Source of the DNA: Methylobacterium tardum
GTDB lineage: Bacteria; Pseudomonadota; Alphaproteobacteria; Rhizobiales; Beijerinckiaceae
DNA: 64,000 nt
Assembly: GCF_023546765.1 (NCBI RefSeq)
Contig: NZ_CP097484.1
Span: forward strand, 4,595,501-4,659,500
Direction: 5' to 3'
In this document: in pieces, positions 8,765 through 15,933 of the stretch
Numbering within the stretch: position 1 is the stretch's first letter
Layout: every line of letters begins with the position of its first letter
The notes under the pieces: generated by a model
What the model was told of the DNA's origin: nothing
Seen by the model: only the letters and a program-made list of their open reading frames with translations
Databases searched by the model: none
Position numbers and translations under genes: made by a program

Positions 8765-9414
8765 TACGAAAGCTGCATTTTTATTATGCGTTCGGCTGAC
8801 GCTGCTGCGCTCAACCCGCAGGTTCTGTTTTGTCGAACCCTTCTGCCATCATGGTTGCTGAAGATGCCGTGGCTGATCAATCCGAAAATGGGTCACGTCA
8901 GGCAATCTGATCGGTCGGTTGTACGAAGACCACAAAATCGCGAGTTTCTTTTCTATTGGAAACAGCATTGAGGCTATTTTTTCTGTCGGAAATAATACAG
9001 ATCTGGCTTCGTTTCTGACAGAAATAATGTGAACTGCGTTGACAATGACGTGTTATAGTGCAAGTAAACCGGTATATTGATGGAGATGGCTGAGCGAGCT
9101 TGTGTCTGAACGCGTATCCGGAGGCGTCGCGGCGGAGCATCGCCGCGGGCGGACGGATCGGACGGAGGGATCGGTGACACGATCCATCCGACAGCACCTC
9201 AAGCTCGTTCCAGGTATTGACCCCGACGAGATCTTTGCCGTGAGGCAGAGAAATCGAATTTCACTGCTTGTCCGAAGAACAACCGGGCCGACAGGCGACA
9301 TGCCCCAGGCGCGGTCGGCGGCGGCGCGCGGCCTCGCGCATCGACGCCCCCCGATCACCGCGCGTCCGCTCCCGCGGATCCGCGTCATGCACTTCATGAG
9401 ATCGCGAGCGTTCA
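8765..9414. other. Long AT-rich control region between porin and a divergent gene
   Basis: 650 bp without a convincing gene. It is markedly AT-richer than its surroundings, especially 8760-9080. It holds three evenly spaced TTTCTNNNNGAAA motifs (listed separately). From about 9100 to 9414 the sequence returns to high GC with no coding signal I trust. Confidence 0.5.
8950..9024. promoter_or_regulatory. Three TTTCTNNNNGAAA motifs at helical spacing
   Basis: TTTCTATTGGAAA (8950-8962), TTTCTGTCGGAAA (8980-8992) and TTTCTGACAGAAA (9012-9024) share an inverted TTTC...GAAA core. They start 30 and 32 bp apart, close to three DNA turns, so proteins bound at them would line up on one face of the helix. 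They lie about 230-300 bp upstream of the porin start and 390-465 bp before the divergent gene. The binding protein is unknown. Confidence 0.6.
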
Positions 9415-10164
9415 GTGGAAACGGATTTCGAGACCTACTACCAGACCGCGTCTCCCGGCAGCCTGGCCTGTGTGTGCTCACGGGATCCGATCTACGGTGA
9501 GCGCTACTTCTTCGTGCGTGTTCGCGAGATCAAGGCCGGCCGGATCTACACGGCCCGCGGCGTCTTCTGGGCCGTCAACGGGGAAAAGTGCGATCAGGGT
9601 TGGGCCGGCGACGTCCACGAACTCGTCGTTCCGACGATCCCGCTTCTGGAGATGATCGAGCCGCATCTGGAGCGGATGGCCCGGTTCGGCGTGGACCGGC
9701 GGTTCGAGATCACGGTCGCGCGCGCCGTGCTGGAGGGGCGGCTCAGCGAGATGCCGGAGCTGCCGGCGCCGCCGGTGCCGACCCTGAAGGAAGCGCAGGC
9801 CGAGCTGCTCGCCGCGACGGCCTATTGGGAAGCCGTGGATGTGCGGTCGGCCCAGCCGGGCACGTCCGTCCGGATCCGGCGGGAAGCCAGCGAGCGCCTG
9901 GTCGCCGCCCGCACCAACCTGGAACGTGCCCAGGAGCAGGCCCGGAAACTGTCCGGGGCCGGCCGGTCGGGGCAGGCCGGTCCGACGCAGAGCGAGGCCG
10001 CAGGACCGCCGCATGCCGTCGGCGGCCCCCTCAAGCTCAGCCAGCCGCTCTCGATGTCGGCGCCGGTCAGGCGCTCGGTGACCGCCTCCTGGCCCCTGGA
10101 CGCAAGGGGCGCCTATTTCGCCGCCCCGTTCGCATACGAGACCGTGAAGGATCGCGCCGGCTAG
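9415..10164 (+). CDS. Hypothetical protein
   Basis: 249 aa from a GTG start. No family recognised. The N-terminal half looks like a small beta-rich fold (YGERYFFVRVREIKAGRIYT, then GVFWAVNG). Residues about 115-190 are helical with a possible coiled coil (LKEAQAELLAATAYWEA, ERLVAARTNLERAQEQARKL). The last 60 residues are low-complexity and Gly/Pro-rich. No signal peptide. It lies between the porin control region and the capsid gene, convergent with the latter, and has ordinary chromosomal composition. Confidence 0.6.
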   Translation: METDFETYYQTASPGSLACVCSRDPIYGERYFFVRVREIKAGRIYTARGVFWAVNGEKCDQGWAGDVHELVVPTIPLLEMIEPHLERMARFGVDRRFEITVARAVLEGRLSEMPELPAPPVPTLKEAQAELLAATAYWEAVDVRSAQPGTSVRIRREASERLVAARTNLERAQEQARKLSGAGRSGQAGPTQSEAAGPPHAVGGPLKLSQPLSMSAPVRRSVTASWPLDARGAYFAAPFAYETVKDRAG

Positions 10165-10231
10165 CGCCGTCCCCGAGCGTGTGGCGACGAGCCGGCCGCT
10201 CCGGCAGCCTCCGCGAAGACGACGGACCGGC

Positions 10232-11524
10232 TCAGCCGAACTTCAACAGCTTGATGGCGTCGAAATCCTGCACCCCGCCGCCGACGCGCTTGGTGGTGTA
10301 GAACAGCACGTAGGGCTTGGCCGAGTACGGGTCCCGCAGCACGCGCATGCCGGTGCGGTCCACCACGAGGTAGCCCCGGCGGAAGTCCCCGAAGGCCACC
10401 GACAGGCTGTCCTTGCCGAGATCCGGCATCGCCTCGGCCTCCGTCACCGGGAAGCCGATCAGCGTCGCGGCCCGGCCGGCGGCGAGCGGCGGCTGCCAGA
10501 GGTAGTTGCCCTCCGCATCCTTGAACTTCCGGATCGCGCTCTGGGTGCGCCGGTTCATGACGAAGCCGGCATTCTGGCGGTAGCCCGCGCGCAGGCCGTA
10601 GACGAGGTCGAACAGCACGTCCGCCGGGCTGGTCGACGGGAAGGCGCCCGCCGCACCGGTGGCGACGAACCCGAGCTTGCCCGGCACCCAGGCGGCGTTG
10701 GCGACCGTGTCGTAGCTCAGGACGCCGCGCGGGCGGCTGGCGCCGTTGCCGGTGACGAAGGCGACGCCCTCCTGCTCGGCGAAGGCGGTCTCCACCTCGG
10801 CCGAGAGCCACGCGTCGAGATCGACCACCGCATCGTCCAGGAGCGTCTGCGTGGCGGCCGGCATCGCGTAGAGCTCCATGGCGGGGAACGCGATCTCCGA
10901 GAGCGCCGGCGCGGCGGTCTCGGGCCGCGGCGCCGTCTCCGCCGCCCAGCCGGTGACCGGCGCGCCCACCGAGACCGCGCGCTTGTACTGGGCGCCCGAG
11001 ATCTGCTGCACGCTGGCGATCGACCGGATCGGCGACACCTGGGCGAGACGCGTCAGCACGGTGCGCTCGATCGTGTCCGGCACGAGGTAGCCGCCGTCCG
11101 GCCCCGAGCCGGCCGACAGGGCCTTGGATTCCAGGCGCTTGAGCCCGGCGCTCTCGCCGGCCCGCACGTAGAGGTCGAAGGCCGCCTTGTGCTCGTGGGC
11201 GGCGGCGTCCGGGCGCGGGCGGGGCTCGCCGAGCGGCGGCCGGGCCTGCTCCAGGCTGATCCGGTCGAGGCGGGTGCGGGCCGCGTCCAGCGCCGCGTCG
11301 ATGCGGGCGAGCTTCTCCTCGGTGAGCACGTCGGCGCCGAGCCGGCCCTCGATCGCGCCGAGGCGCACCTCGTTCGTCTCCTTGAACGCCGCGAAGGCGG
11401 TGGCGAGCTCGTCCAGCGCCGAGCGCATCGGCCCGGCCTCGGGCCGGGCCGCCTTGTTCTCCAGGTCGGGCAGGCCGCCCTTGGTTTCGAGGCCGGCGCG
11501 GGCCGTCAGGGTGGTGGCATCCAT
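10232..11524 (-). CDS. HK97-fold major capsid protein (GTA gp5-like)
   Basis: 430 aa. An N-terminal helical delta/scaffold-like region (residues 1-120, charged and Ala-rich) precedes the HK97 core. SGPDGGYLVPDTIERTVLTR, SPIRSIASVQQISGAQY, LDDAVVDLDAWLSAEVETAF and GNGASRPRGVLSYDT are typical of HK97 and GTA major capsid proteins. The C-terminus contains VDRTGMRVLRDPYSAKPYV followed by FDAIKLLKFG. The preceding protease gene is 15 bp upstream, the usual order. In RcGTA the protein forms the small capsid that packages about 4 kb of host DNA. Confidence 0.9.
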   Translation of the reverse strand: MDATTLTARAGLETKGGLPDLENKAARPEAGPMRSALDELATAFAAFKETNEVRLGAIEGRLGADVLTEEKLARIDAALDAARTRLDRISLEQARPPLGEPRPRPDAAAHEHKAAFDLYVRAGESAGLKRLESKALSAGSGPDGGYLVPDTIERTVLTRLAQVSPIRSIASVQQISGAQYKRAVSVGAPVTGWAAETAPRPETAAPALSEIAFPAMELYAMPAATQTLLDDAVVDLDAWLSAEVETAFAEQEGVAFVTGNGASRPRGVLSYDTVANAAWVPGKLGFVATGAAGAFPSTSPADVLFDLVYGLRAGYRQNAGFVMNRRTQSAIRKFKDAEGNYLWQPPLAAGRAATLIGFPVTEAEAMPDLGKDSLSVAFGDFRRGYLVVDRTGMRVLRDPYSAKPYVLFYTTKRVGGGVQDFDAIKLLKFG

Positions 11525-11539
11525 GGGTCAACCTCGTCG

Positions 11540-12046
11540 TCAGGAGGGGCGTCGGGGCCGGAGGGCCGGACCCGGCAGGCGGGACGGGGCGATCCGACGG
11601 GCGAGGCCGCGGATTTCCGCCACGAGGGGATCCGCGCCGGGATCCGGGCTCGCCCGGGCCCCCGGCTGGAGCGGAAAGGTCACCAGCGAGATCTCCCAGA
11701 GATCGACCTGATGGAGCCGGCGCGCGCCGCCCGCACCGGGCCGGGCGAGCAAGGTGCGGAAGCCGATCGACAGCCCGTCGAGGCCGCCCTGGCGCATCAG
11801 CGCATCGACCTCCCGGGCGCGCTGCACGGCGAGGTTGAGCTGGCCCTCGACCCGGAGGCCGCGGGCATCCTCGCGCAGGGTGAGCCAGCGGCCGATCGGC
11901 TCGGCCGGGTCGTGCTGGAACAGCAGCCGCACGCCGGCCGGCCCGCGCCGGGCGAGGCTCGCCGCGAAGGCGCCCGGCACCACCACGTCGTGGCCCAGAT
12001 CGGGCACGCCGAAGAGGCTGGCATAGCCGGTGAAATGGCCGTCCAT
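11540..12046 (-). CDS. Prohead protease (GTA gp4-like, HK97 gp4/U35 family)
   Basis: 168 aa from the ATG at 12046, which follows GAGGATCCCGCC and begins MDGHFTGYASLFGVPDLGHD, the family N-terminus. A longer frame would start at 12145 without family sequence. The catalytic region shows FQHDPAEPIGRW (His), DGLSIGFR (Ser) and LWEISLVTFP, as in herpes-type capsid maturation proteases. It cleaves the capsid delta domain during maturation. It lies between portal and capsid genes; about 0.6 kb containing a GIY-YIG gene on the other strand separates it from the portal gene. Confidence 0.88.
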   Translation of the reverse strand: MDGHFTGYASLFGVPDLGHDVVVPGAFAASLARRGPAGVRLLFQHDPAEPIGRWLTLREDARGLRVEGQLNLAVQRAREVDALMRQGGLDGLSIGFRTLLARPGAGGARRLHQVDLWEISLVTFPLQPGARASPDPGADPLVAEIRGLARRIAPSRLPGPALRPRRPS

Positions 12047-12198
12047 GGCGGGATCCTCGGCGGGTGGCGATCGTGTGAGCGGTGCGGTTTGCCGGAGGCC
12101 CGCAGAGCGGATCCGCCGGTCCCGGGCCTGCCCTTTCGGGGTCACGACGACGCCGGGTCAGAGCGGCAGTCCCGTGTTCTCCGGCCGCCGTCGCGGCT

Positions 12199-12236
12199 CT
12201 GGATTCCGGGCTCGCCTGCGGCGCCCCGGAATGACG
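12199..12236. repeat. REP-like palindrome, family A copy 1
   Basis: CTGGATTCCGGGCTCGC ... CGCCCCGGAATGAC forms an imperfect hairpin (ATTCCGGG/CCCGGAAT). It belongs to a dispersed family with further copies at 12610, 12702, 15468 and 15567, all outside the island. Confidence 0.7.
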
Positions 12237-12296
12237 GGACCGGGCGTCACGCCGTACGATGCGGCATCTCATCCTGAGTCGCGGGCCCGGATCGCG

Positions 12297-12596
12297 ATGG
12301 CCTACCACGTGTACCTGCTCGCCAGCCGGCGGCACGGCACGCTGTATCTCGGCGTGACCAACAACCTCGCGCGGCGGGTTCACGAGCATCGCAGCCGGCT
12401 GAGCCCCGGCTTCACCGCGACCTACGGGGTGACCCGGCTCGTCTGGTACGAGACGTATGACCGTATCGTCGAGGCGATCGAGCGGGAGAAGGCGCTCAAG
12501 AAATGGCGCCGCGACTGGAAGATCCGGCTCATCGAGGCGATGAACCCGGACTGGTCGGATCTCTATGGGACGCTGTCGGGATGGACGGGGTTATAA
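12297..12596 (+). CDS. GIY-YIG nuclease-superfamily protein (YhbQ-like)
   Basis: 99 aa from the ATG at 12297. The product begins MAYHVYLLASRRHGTLYLGV, the V-YxL...GTLYxGVTxNL form of the GIY-YIG core. Then come RRVHEHR (catalytic Arg region), the conserved F-TxxYGVxRLVWYE segment and AIEREKALKKWRRDWKIRLI. This is the small stand-alone family common in alphaproteobacteria, likely acting on DNA. It is transcribed opposite to the GTA genes and is framed by REP-like palindromes, so it is probably a later insertion between protease and portal. Confidence 0.88.
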   Translation: MAYHVYLLASRRHGTLYLGVTNNLARRVHEHRSRLSPGFTATYGVTRLVWYETYDRIVEAIEREKALKKWRRDWKIRLIEAMNPDWSDLYGTLSGWTGL

Positions 12597-12609
12597 CGAC
12601 CCGCCCCCG

Positions 12610-12648
12610 TCTTTCCGGGGCGCCGTAGGCGAGCCCGGAATCCAGACG
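12610..12648. repeat. REP-like palindrome, family A copy 2
   Basis: TTCCGGGGCGCC ... GAGCCCGGAATCCAG, the inverse orientation of the copies at 12199 and 12702. It lies 13 bp past the GIY-YIG stop and may stabilise that mRNA end. Confidence 0.7.
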
Positions 12649-12682
12649 CGCGACGGAGCCGGGTTGAACCGGCCGTCCCGTG

Positions 12683-13984
12683 TCATTCGGCAGCCGAGGC
12701 GGCTCTGGATTCCGGGCTCCGCTTCACGGCCCCGGAATGACGGGGCGAGGTAGCGTCGTCTTCGAACCAGTGGGCCGGCACATCCCCCTCAGCCCCCGAC
12801 TCCCCCGCCCGCTCCGGCGGGTAGCCCACCGCCTCGCGCTTCTCGGAGACCGTGAGGAAGTCCGCGGCCTGGACCCGGCGCCAGAGGGATTCCCGCTCGC
12901 CCGCGAGCGCCTCGATCCGGTCGAGGTCGGGCTCCAGGTCCACCGGGCCGAAATCCGGCTCCAGCCAGCCGGCCAGCGCCCGCGCGGTGCGGGCGGCCAG
13001 CGGGATCAGGGTCTGACGGTAGAGGGCGCGGTTGGCCTCGGCGTAGTTGGCGTGGGTGCTGTCGCCGGGGAGCCCGAGCAGGAGCGGCGGCACCCCGAAA
13101 GCCAGGGCGATCTCCCGCGCCGCCGCGTTCTTGGCCGCGACGAAATCCATGTCCTGCGGCGACAGCGCGAGGGGCTTCCAGTCGAGGCCGCCCTCCAGCA
13201 GCAGCGGCCGGCCGGCATTGGCCGCGCCCTGGTAGTTCGCCTCCAGCTCCGCCTTCAGGCGCTCGAATTGCGGCTCGGACAGGCTCGACCCCGCGAAGAC
13301 CAGCGCCCCGGACGGCCGGGCGGCATTGTCGAGGAGCGCCTTGTTCCAGGCGCTCGCGGCGTTGTGGATGTCGAGGGCGGTGGCGGCCGCCTCGATCGGC
13401 GCGAGGCCGCCGGTCTCGTCGTCCGGATGGAACAGGGCGAGCGCCAGGATCGGCGCCACGGCCGGCGTGCCGGGCGCCGGCAGGTCGAACCGGCGGCTGC
13501 GCCCGCCGGCGGTGTAGACGTAGGCGGCCGGCCAGCCGTCCGGCCCCGGCAGCATCCGCATCCGGCCCGGCCGCAGCGCCTGGAGCGCCGCCACCCGCTC
13601 GTCGAGGGCGACCGCCTCCAGATAGGCCGTGCCGGTGAGCAGCAGGTCGGCGTAGACGGTCTCGAGCAGGTGCGTGCCGCTCTCCCGCGGATTCGGCCGG
13701 GCGAGGAGCGCCAGCAGGTCGGCCGCGCGCGCCGCGCCGGGCCCGGTGGCGATCAGCGGCAGGCTCGCGGCGCTCTCGGCGACCAGCCGGATGGCCCGGT
13801 GGACCACCGGGTTGCCCTGGTAGCCGACCCGGGCGAGCGCCGCCGGGTCGCGGGGCGTCCAGCTGGCCCGGCCCTCGGCGTAGAGCGCGAAGGCCGGGGA
13901 AGCGGCGGCCTTGGTGGCCAGGACGGGGCCGCCGGGCGCGGCGCGGCGCGCGAGGCGCGCCAGCTTCTCGAGGACAGTCGACAT
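12683..13984 (-). CDS. Phage/GTA portal protein (gp3-like, HK97 family)
   Basis: 433 aa from the ATG at 13984 (MSTVLEKLARLARRAAPGGP). The family features are in order: VGYQGNPVVHRAIRLVAESA near residue 55, LLARPNP, LLLTGTAYLEAV, LFHPDDETGGLAPIEAA, NAARPSGALV, and FGVPPLLLGLPGDSTHANYAEANRALYR (spanning about residues 300-328). The dodecameric portal is the DNA gate and terminase docking site. The last 15-20 codons read through a REP-like palindrome (ending SPESRAASAAE), so the natural C-terminus has probably been replaced. In an unbroken cluster it would follow the large terminase. Confidence 0.9.
   Translation of the reverse strand: MSTVLEKLARLARRAAPGGPVLATKAAASPAFALYAEGRASWTPRDPAALARVGYQGNPVVHRAIRLVAESAASLPLIATGPGAARAADLLALLARPNPRESGTHLLETVYADLLLTGTAYLEAVALDERVAALQALRPGRMRMLPGPDGWPAAYVYTAGGRSRRFDLPAPGTPAVAPILALALFHPDDETGGLAPIEAAATALDIHNAASAWNKALLDNAARPSGALVFAGSSLSEPQFERLKAELEANYQGAANAGRPLLLEGGLDWKPLALSPQDMDFVAAKNAAAREIALAFGVPPLLLGLPGDSTHANYAEANRALYRQTLIPLAARTARALAGWLEPDFGPVDLEPDLDRIEALAGERESLWRRVQAADFLTVSEKREAVGYPPERAGESGAEGDVPAHWFEDDATSPRHSGAVKRSPESRAASAAE
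12702..12741. repeat. REP-like palindrome, family A copy 3
   Basis: CTCTGGATTCCGGGCTCCGC followed by GGCCCCGGAATGACG, same orientation as the copy at 12199. It overlaps the 3' end of the portal frame and encodes its final residues on the other strand. Confidence 0.7.
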
Positions 13985-14014
13985 GCCGGTCCGTTCCTGC
14001 GCTATGGTCTCGCG

Positions 14015-14905
14015 ATGCAGTCCTGGTCCCCCTCGCGCGCCCGCGCGGCCCGGTGCGGGCGTCTCGCGGCGGCGCTCGCGGCCTTGGTCACAACGGCGGC
14101 GGAGGCCGGGGACGCGCCCGTCTGGCCGGAGCCGAACGGGACTCTGGTCCTGGCGCGGCCCTTCGGCCGGTCGGACCTCAGCCTGCGCCTCGCGCGCCGC
14201 GTCGCCGGGGCGGTCGACAGCCTGACCTGGGACGGCGTCACCTTCATCGCCGACACGGAGGCGGAGGACGCCCTGCAGGCGCGCGTCACCGTCGGCCCGG
14301 ACGCGGACGGCCGCGCGGCGAGCGAGGCCGGCAGTCCGGAGGACGGCGCGCCGGCTGCGCAGCGCCTGACCGGCCTGCGGTTCGGCCGGAGCTGGGCCGA
14401 GACCGAGACCCGCCTCGCCTGGACGCCGGCCGGGGCCAAGGCCGTGATCCTGCACAAGCGGGTCGGCCTCGGCCTGCCGGGTCTCGGCAACGCCGTCGAG
14501 GTGCAGGCGCGCTTCGACCTGCCCGAACCCGCCGACGCCGCGCGCTTCGAGGCACTCGCGGCCTCCGTGCCGGCGGAGTTCTCCGAAGCGTGGAGCTTCG
14601 ACCGCGGCACGGGAACGGTCAGCCGGCTCGATCCCGCCGACGGCGATCAGCCGCGTCCCGTGATCCTGGCGATGCCCGAGGGCTCGCACGCCCTGGCCTT
14701 CTGGAGCCCGAACCCGCCCGAACAGGAGGCGGACGCGCCGCGTCCCGCCTTCGCGGTCCGGCGCGGCCCGGACACGACCCGGCTGAGCTGCGCCTTCGCG
14801 GTCGCGCACGCCGCGGCGGGCGCCCACGATTTCGCCTGCTACGCCCTGGTCGGAACCCTGGCGGATATCCGCGCCGCCCTCCGGAGCCTGACCGCGCCGG
14901 AGTGA
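14015..14905 (+). CDS. Secreted hypothetical protein
   Basis: 296 aa from the ATG at 14015, 31 bp from the divergent portal gene start. A Sec signal peptide (RLAAALAALVTTAAEAGDA) is followed by a beta-rich body with DSLTWDGVTFI near residue 75. I recall similar exported proteins of unknown function in Hyphomicrobiales, but no named domain. It is transcribed against the GTA genes, between portal and the terminase C-terminal fragment. Confidence 0.65.
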   Translation: MQSWSPSRARAARCGRLAAALAALVTTAAEAGDAPVWPEPNGTLVLARPFGRSDLSLRLARRVAGAVDSLTWDGVTFIADTEAEDALQARVTVGPDADGRAASEAGSPEDGAPAAQRLTGLRFGRSWAETETRLAWTPAGAKAVILHKRVGLGLPGLGNAVEVQARFDLPEPADAARFEALAASVPAEFSEAWSFDRGTGTVSRLDPADGDQPRPVILAMPEGSHALAFWSPNPPEQEADAPRPAFAVRRGPDTTRLSCAFAVAHAAAGAHDFACYALVGTLADIRAALRSLTAPE

Positions 14906-14998
14906 CGGGCCGTTGAGCACCGACGAACCGGTGGAGGCTCCGTCGGCGGCGGTTGTGGCGCCGACTGAGACCGGTTCCGGATGATGAGATCGGCCACG

Positions 14999-15092
14999 CC
15001 GTCCTTGCGAGCGGAGCGAAGCAATCCAGTTGGCGCCCGGATTTCAGATGTCGCGCTGCCCTGGGTCGCTTCGCTGCGCTCGCGATGACGCA
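14999..15092. repeat. Family-B dispersed repeat, copy 1
   Basis: It runs from GTCCTTGCGAGCGGAGCGAA to GGTCGCTTCGCTGCGCTCGC. The outer arms GCGAGCG..GAGCGAAGC and GCTTCGCTGCGCTCGC are inverted, giving a long hairpin of about 94 nt. A second copy lies at 61488-61577. Typical of intergenic repeats in Methylobacterium-type genomes (recollection, not searched). Confidence 0.75.
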
Positions 15093-15467
15093 GAGGAGCA
15101 CCGCGACCGAAGCATCCAGACGGAACCCAGATGATACCGCGTCCGGCCGACAGCATCGATTGCTGGCGGTCGCGCTGTCATCACAGGTGATCGACCCGGG
15201 ACAGCGCGGCCGACCGATCCGCCAATGACAGCAAGCGGCCATTGTTGCGCGACGGCGCCGTCAATCTGGGGATCCGATACCGGTATTGTGATCCCGTGAC
15301 CCGTCCGCCACAGCGTGGCGTGAAAAACCGTGTATACAGGATGCAGTTCGTTCCAGAGACCACGAACCGACTTCCGGCGCGCCTCCGCGAGGCGCGCCGT
15401 ATTGTTTTGGGGCCGCGCCGGCGCTGATCCCAGGCGTGAGCGCCCCGTCGGGCTCAGGCTTCCGCCG

Positions 15468-15605
15468 TCGTTCCGGGGCGCCGCAAGCGAGCCCGGACCC
15501 GGAGGGGCACGCCGGAGGCGGGCAACCCAGAACCGCTGGCGGTGCCCGAACGTGACGCCTCGGCGGGTCTGGATCCCGGGCTCCGCTGCGCGGCCCCGGG
15601 ATGAC
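15468..15605. repeat. REP-like palindromes, family A copies 4 and 5
   Basis: Copy 4 (15468-15497) reads CGTTCCGGGGCGCCGCAAGC, and copy 5 (15567-15605) reads TCTGGATCCCGGGCTCCGCT in the opposite orientation. The pair resembles the BIME arrangement of two REPs head to head. Confidence 0.65.
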
Positions 15606-15632
15606 AGCTCAAGCCGCGCGATCGGTCCCGGA

Positions 15633-15755
15633 TCAGAGCCGCCGGATCCGGGGCTCCGCCCGCGTCTCCAGCATCAGGTGGGTGAGCGCCCAGACCAGGG
15701 CGTCGAGCCGGTCGGGTGAGGCCCCGCTCGACAGGCCGTCGGGGCCGAAATCGCA
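15633..15755 (-). pseudogene. C-terminal fragment of the GTA large terminase (severed by the island)
   Basis: Forty codons plus TGA: CDFGPDGLSSGASPDRLDAL and on to VWALTHLML, ending RIRRL. This is the end of HK97/GTA-type TerL. The Asp in SPDRLDALVWAL is the conserved last metal-binding residue of the RNase H-like nuclease. The fragment has no start and begins exactly at the att core. Joined to the N-terminal piece at 58617-59801 it restores one frame of 435 codons. Confidence 0.92.
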
Positions 15756-15757
15756 CA
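15747..15757. repeat. attL core of the integrated element
   Basis: GAAATCGCACA, identical to 58608-58618. On the left is terminase sequence, on the right island sequence. GCCGAAATCG recurs 18 bp further inside (15763-15772), possibly a partial second site or an integrase arm site. Confidence 0.9.
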
Positions 15758-15933
15758 TTGCAGCCGAAATCGTATTTTTCCTGTTCAATCAGGCACTTGC
15801 GATTTTCAGCGCCCTCCCGGATTTCCGTGAATGGAACCAGAACGGGTTGTGGCATTGTAAAGCGCTGGCGGCTTCGAAGAAGGCTACCGGGGCATGGGCT
15901 TAGAGCGAGGCTACTGGCTGCCGGCCGGCCCTC

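Larger units (their letters stand above)
14906..15632. other. Gene-free interval with REP-like repeats
   Basis: No coding region I can support. It contains one family-B repeat (14999-15092), two family-A REP copies (15468-15497 and 15567-15605) and high-GC filler. In the unbroken locus it would separate the terminase stop from the secreted-protein gene. Confidence 0.5.

Noticed and set aside
10181..12277. Very long plus-strand open frame opposite capsid and protease genes
   Set aside because: Arg/Gly/Ala/Glu-rich composition typical of an antisense frame in high-GC DNA; the minus strand carries clear HK97 capsid and protease motifs.
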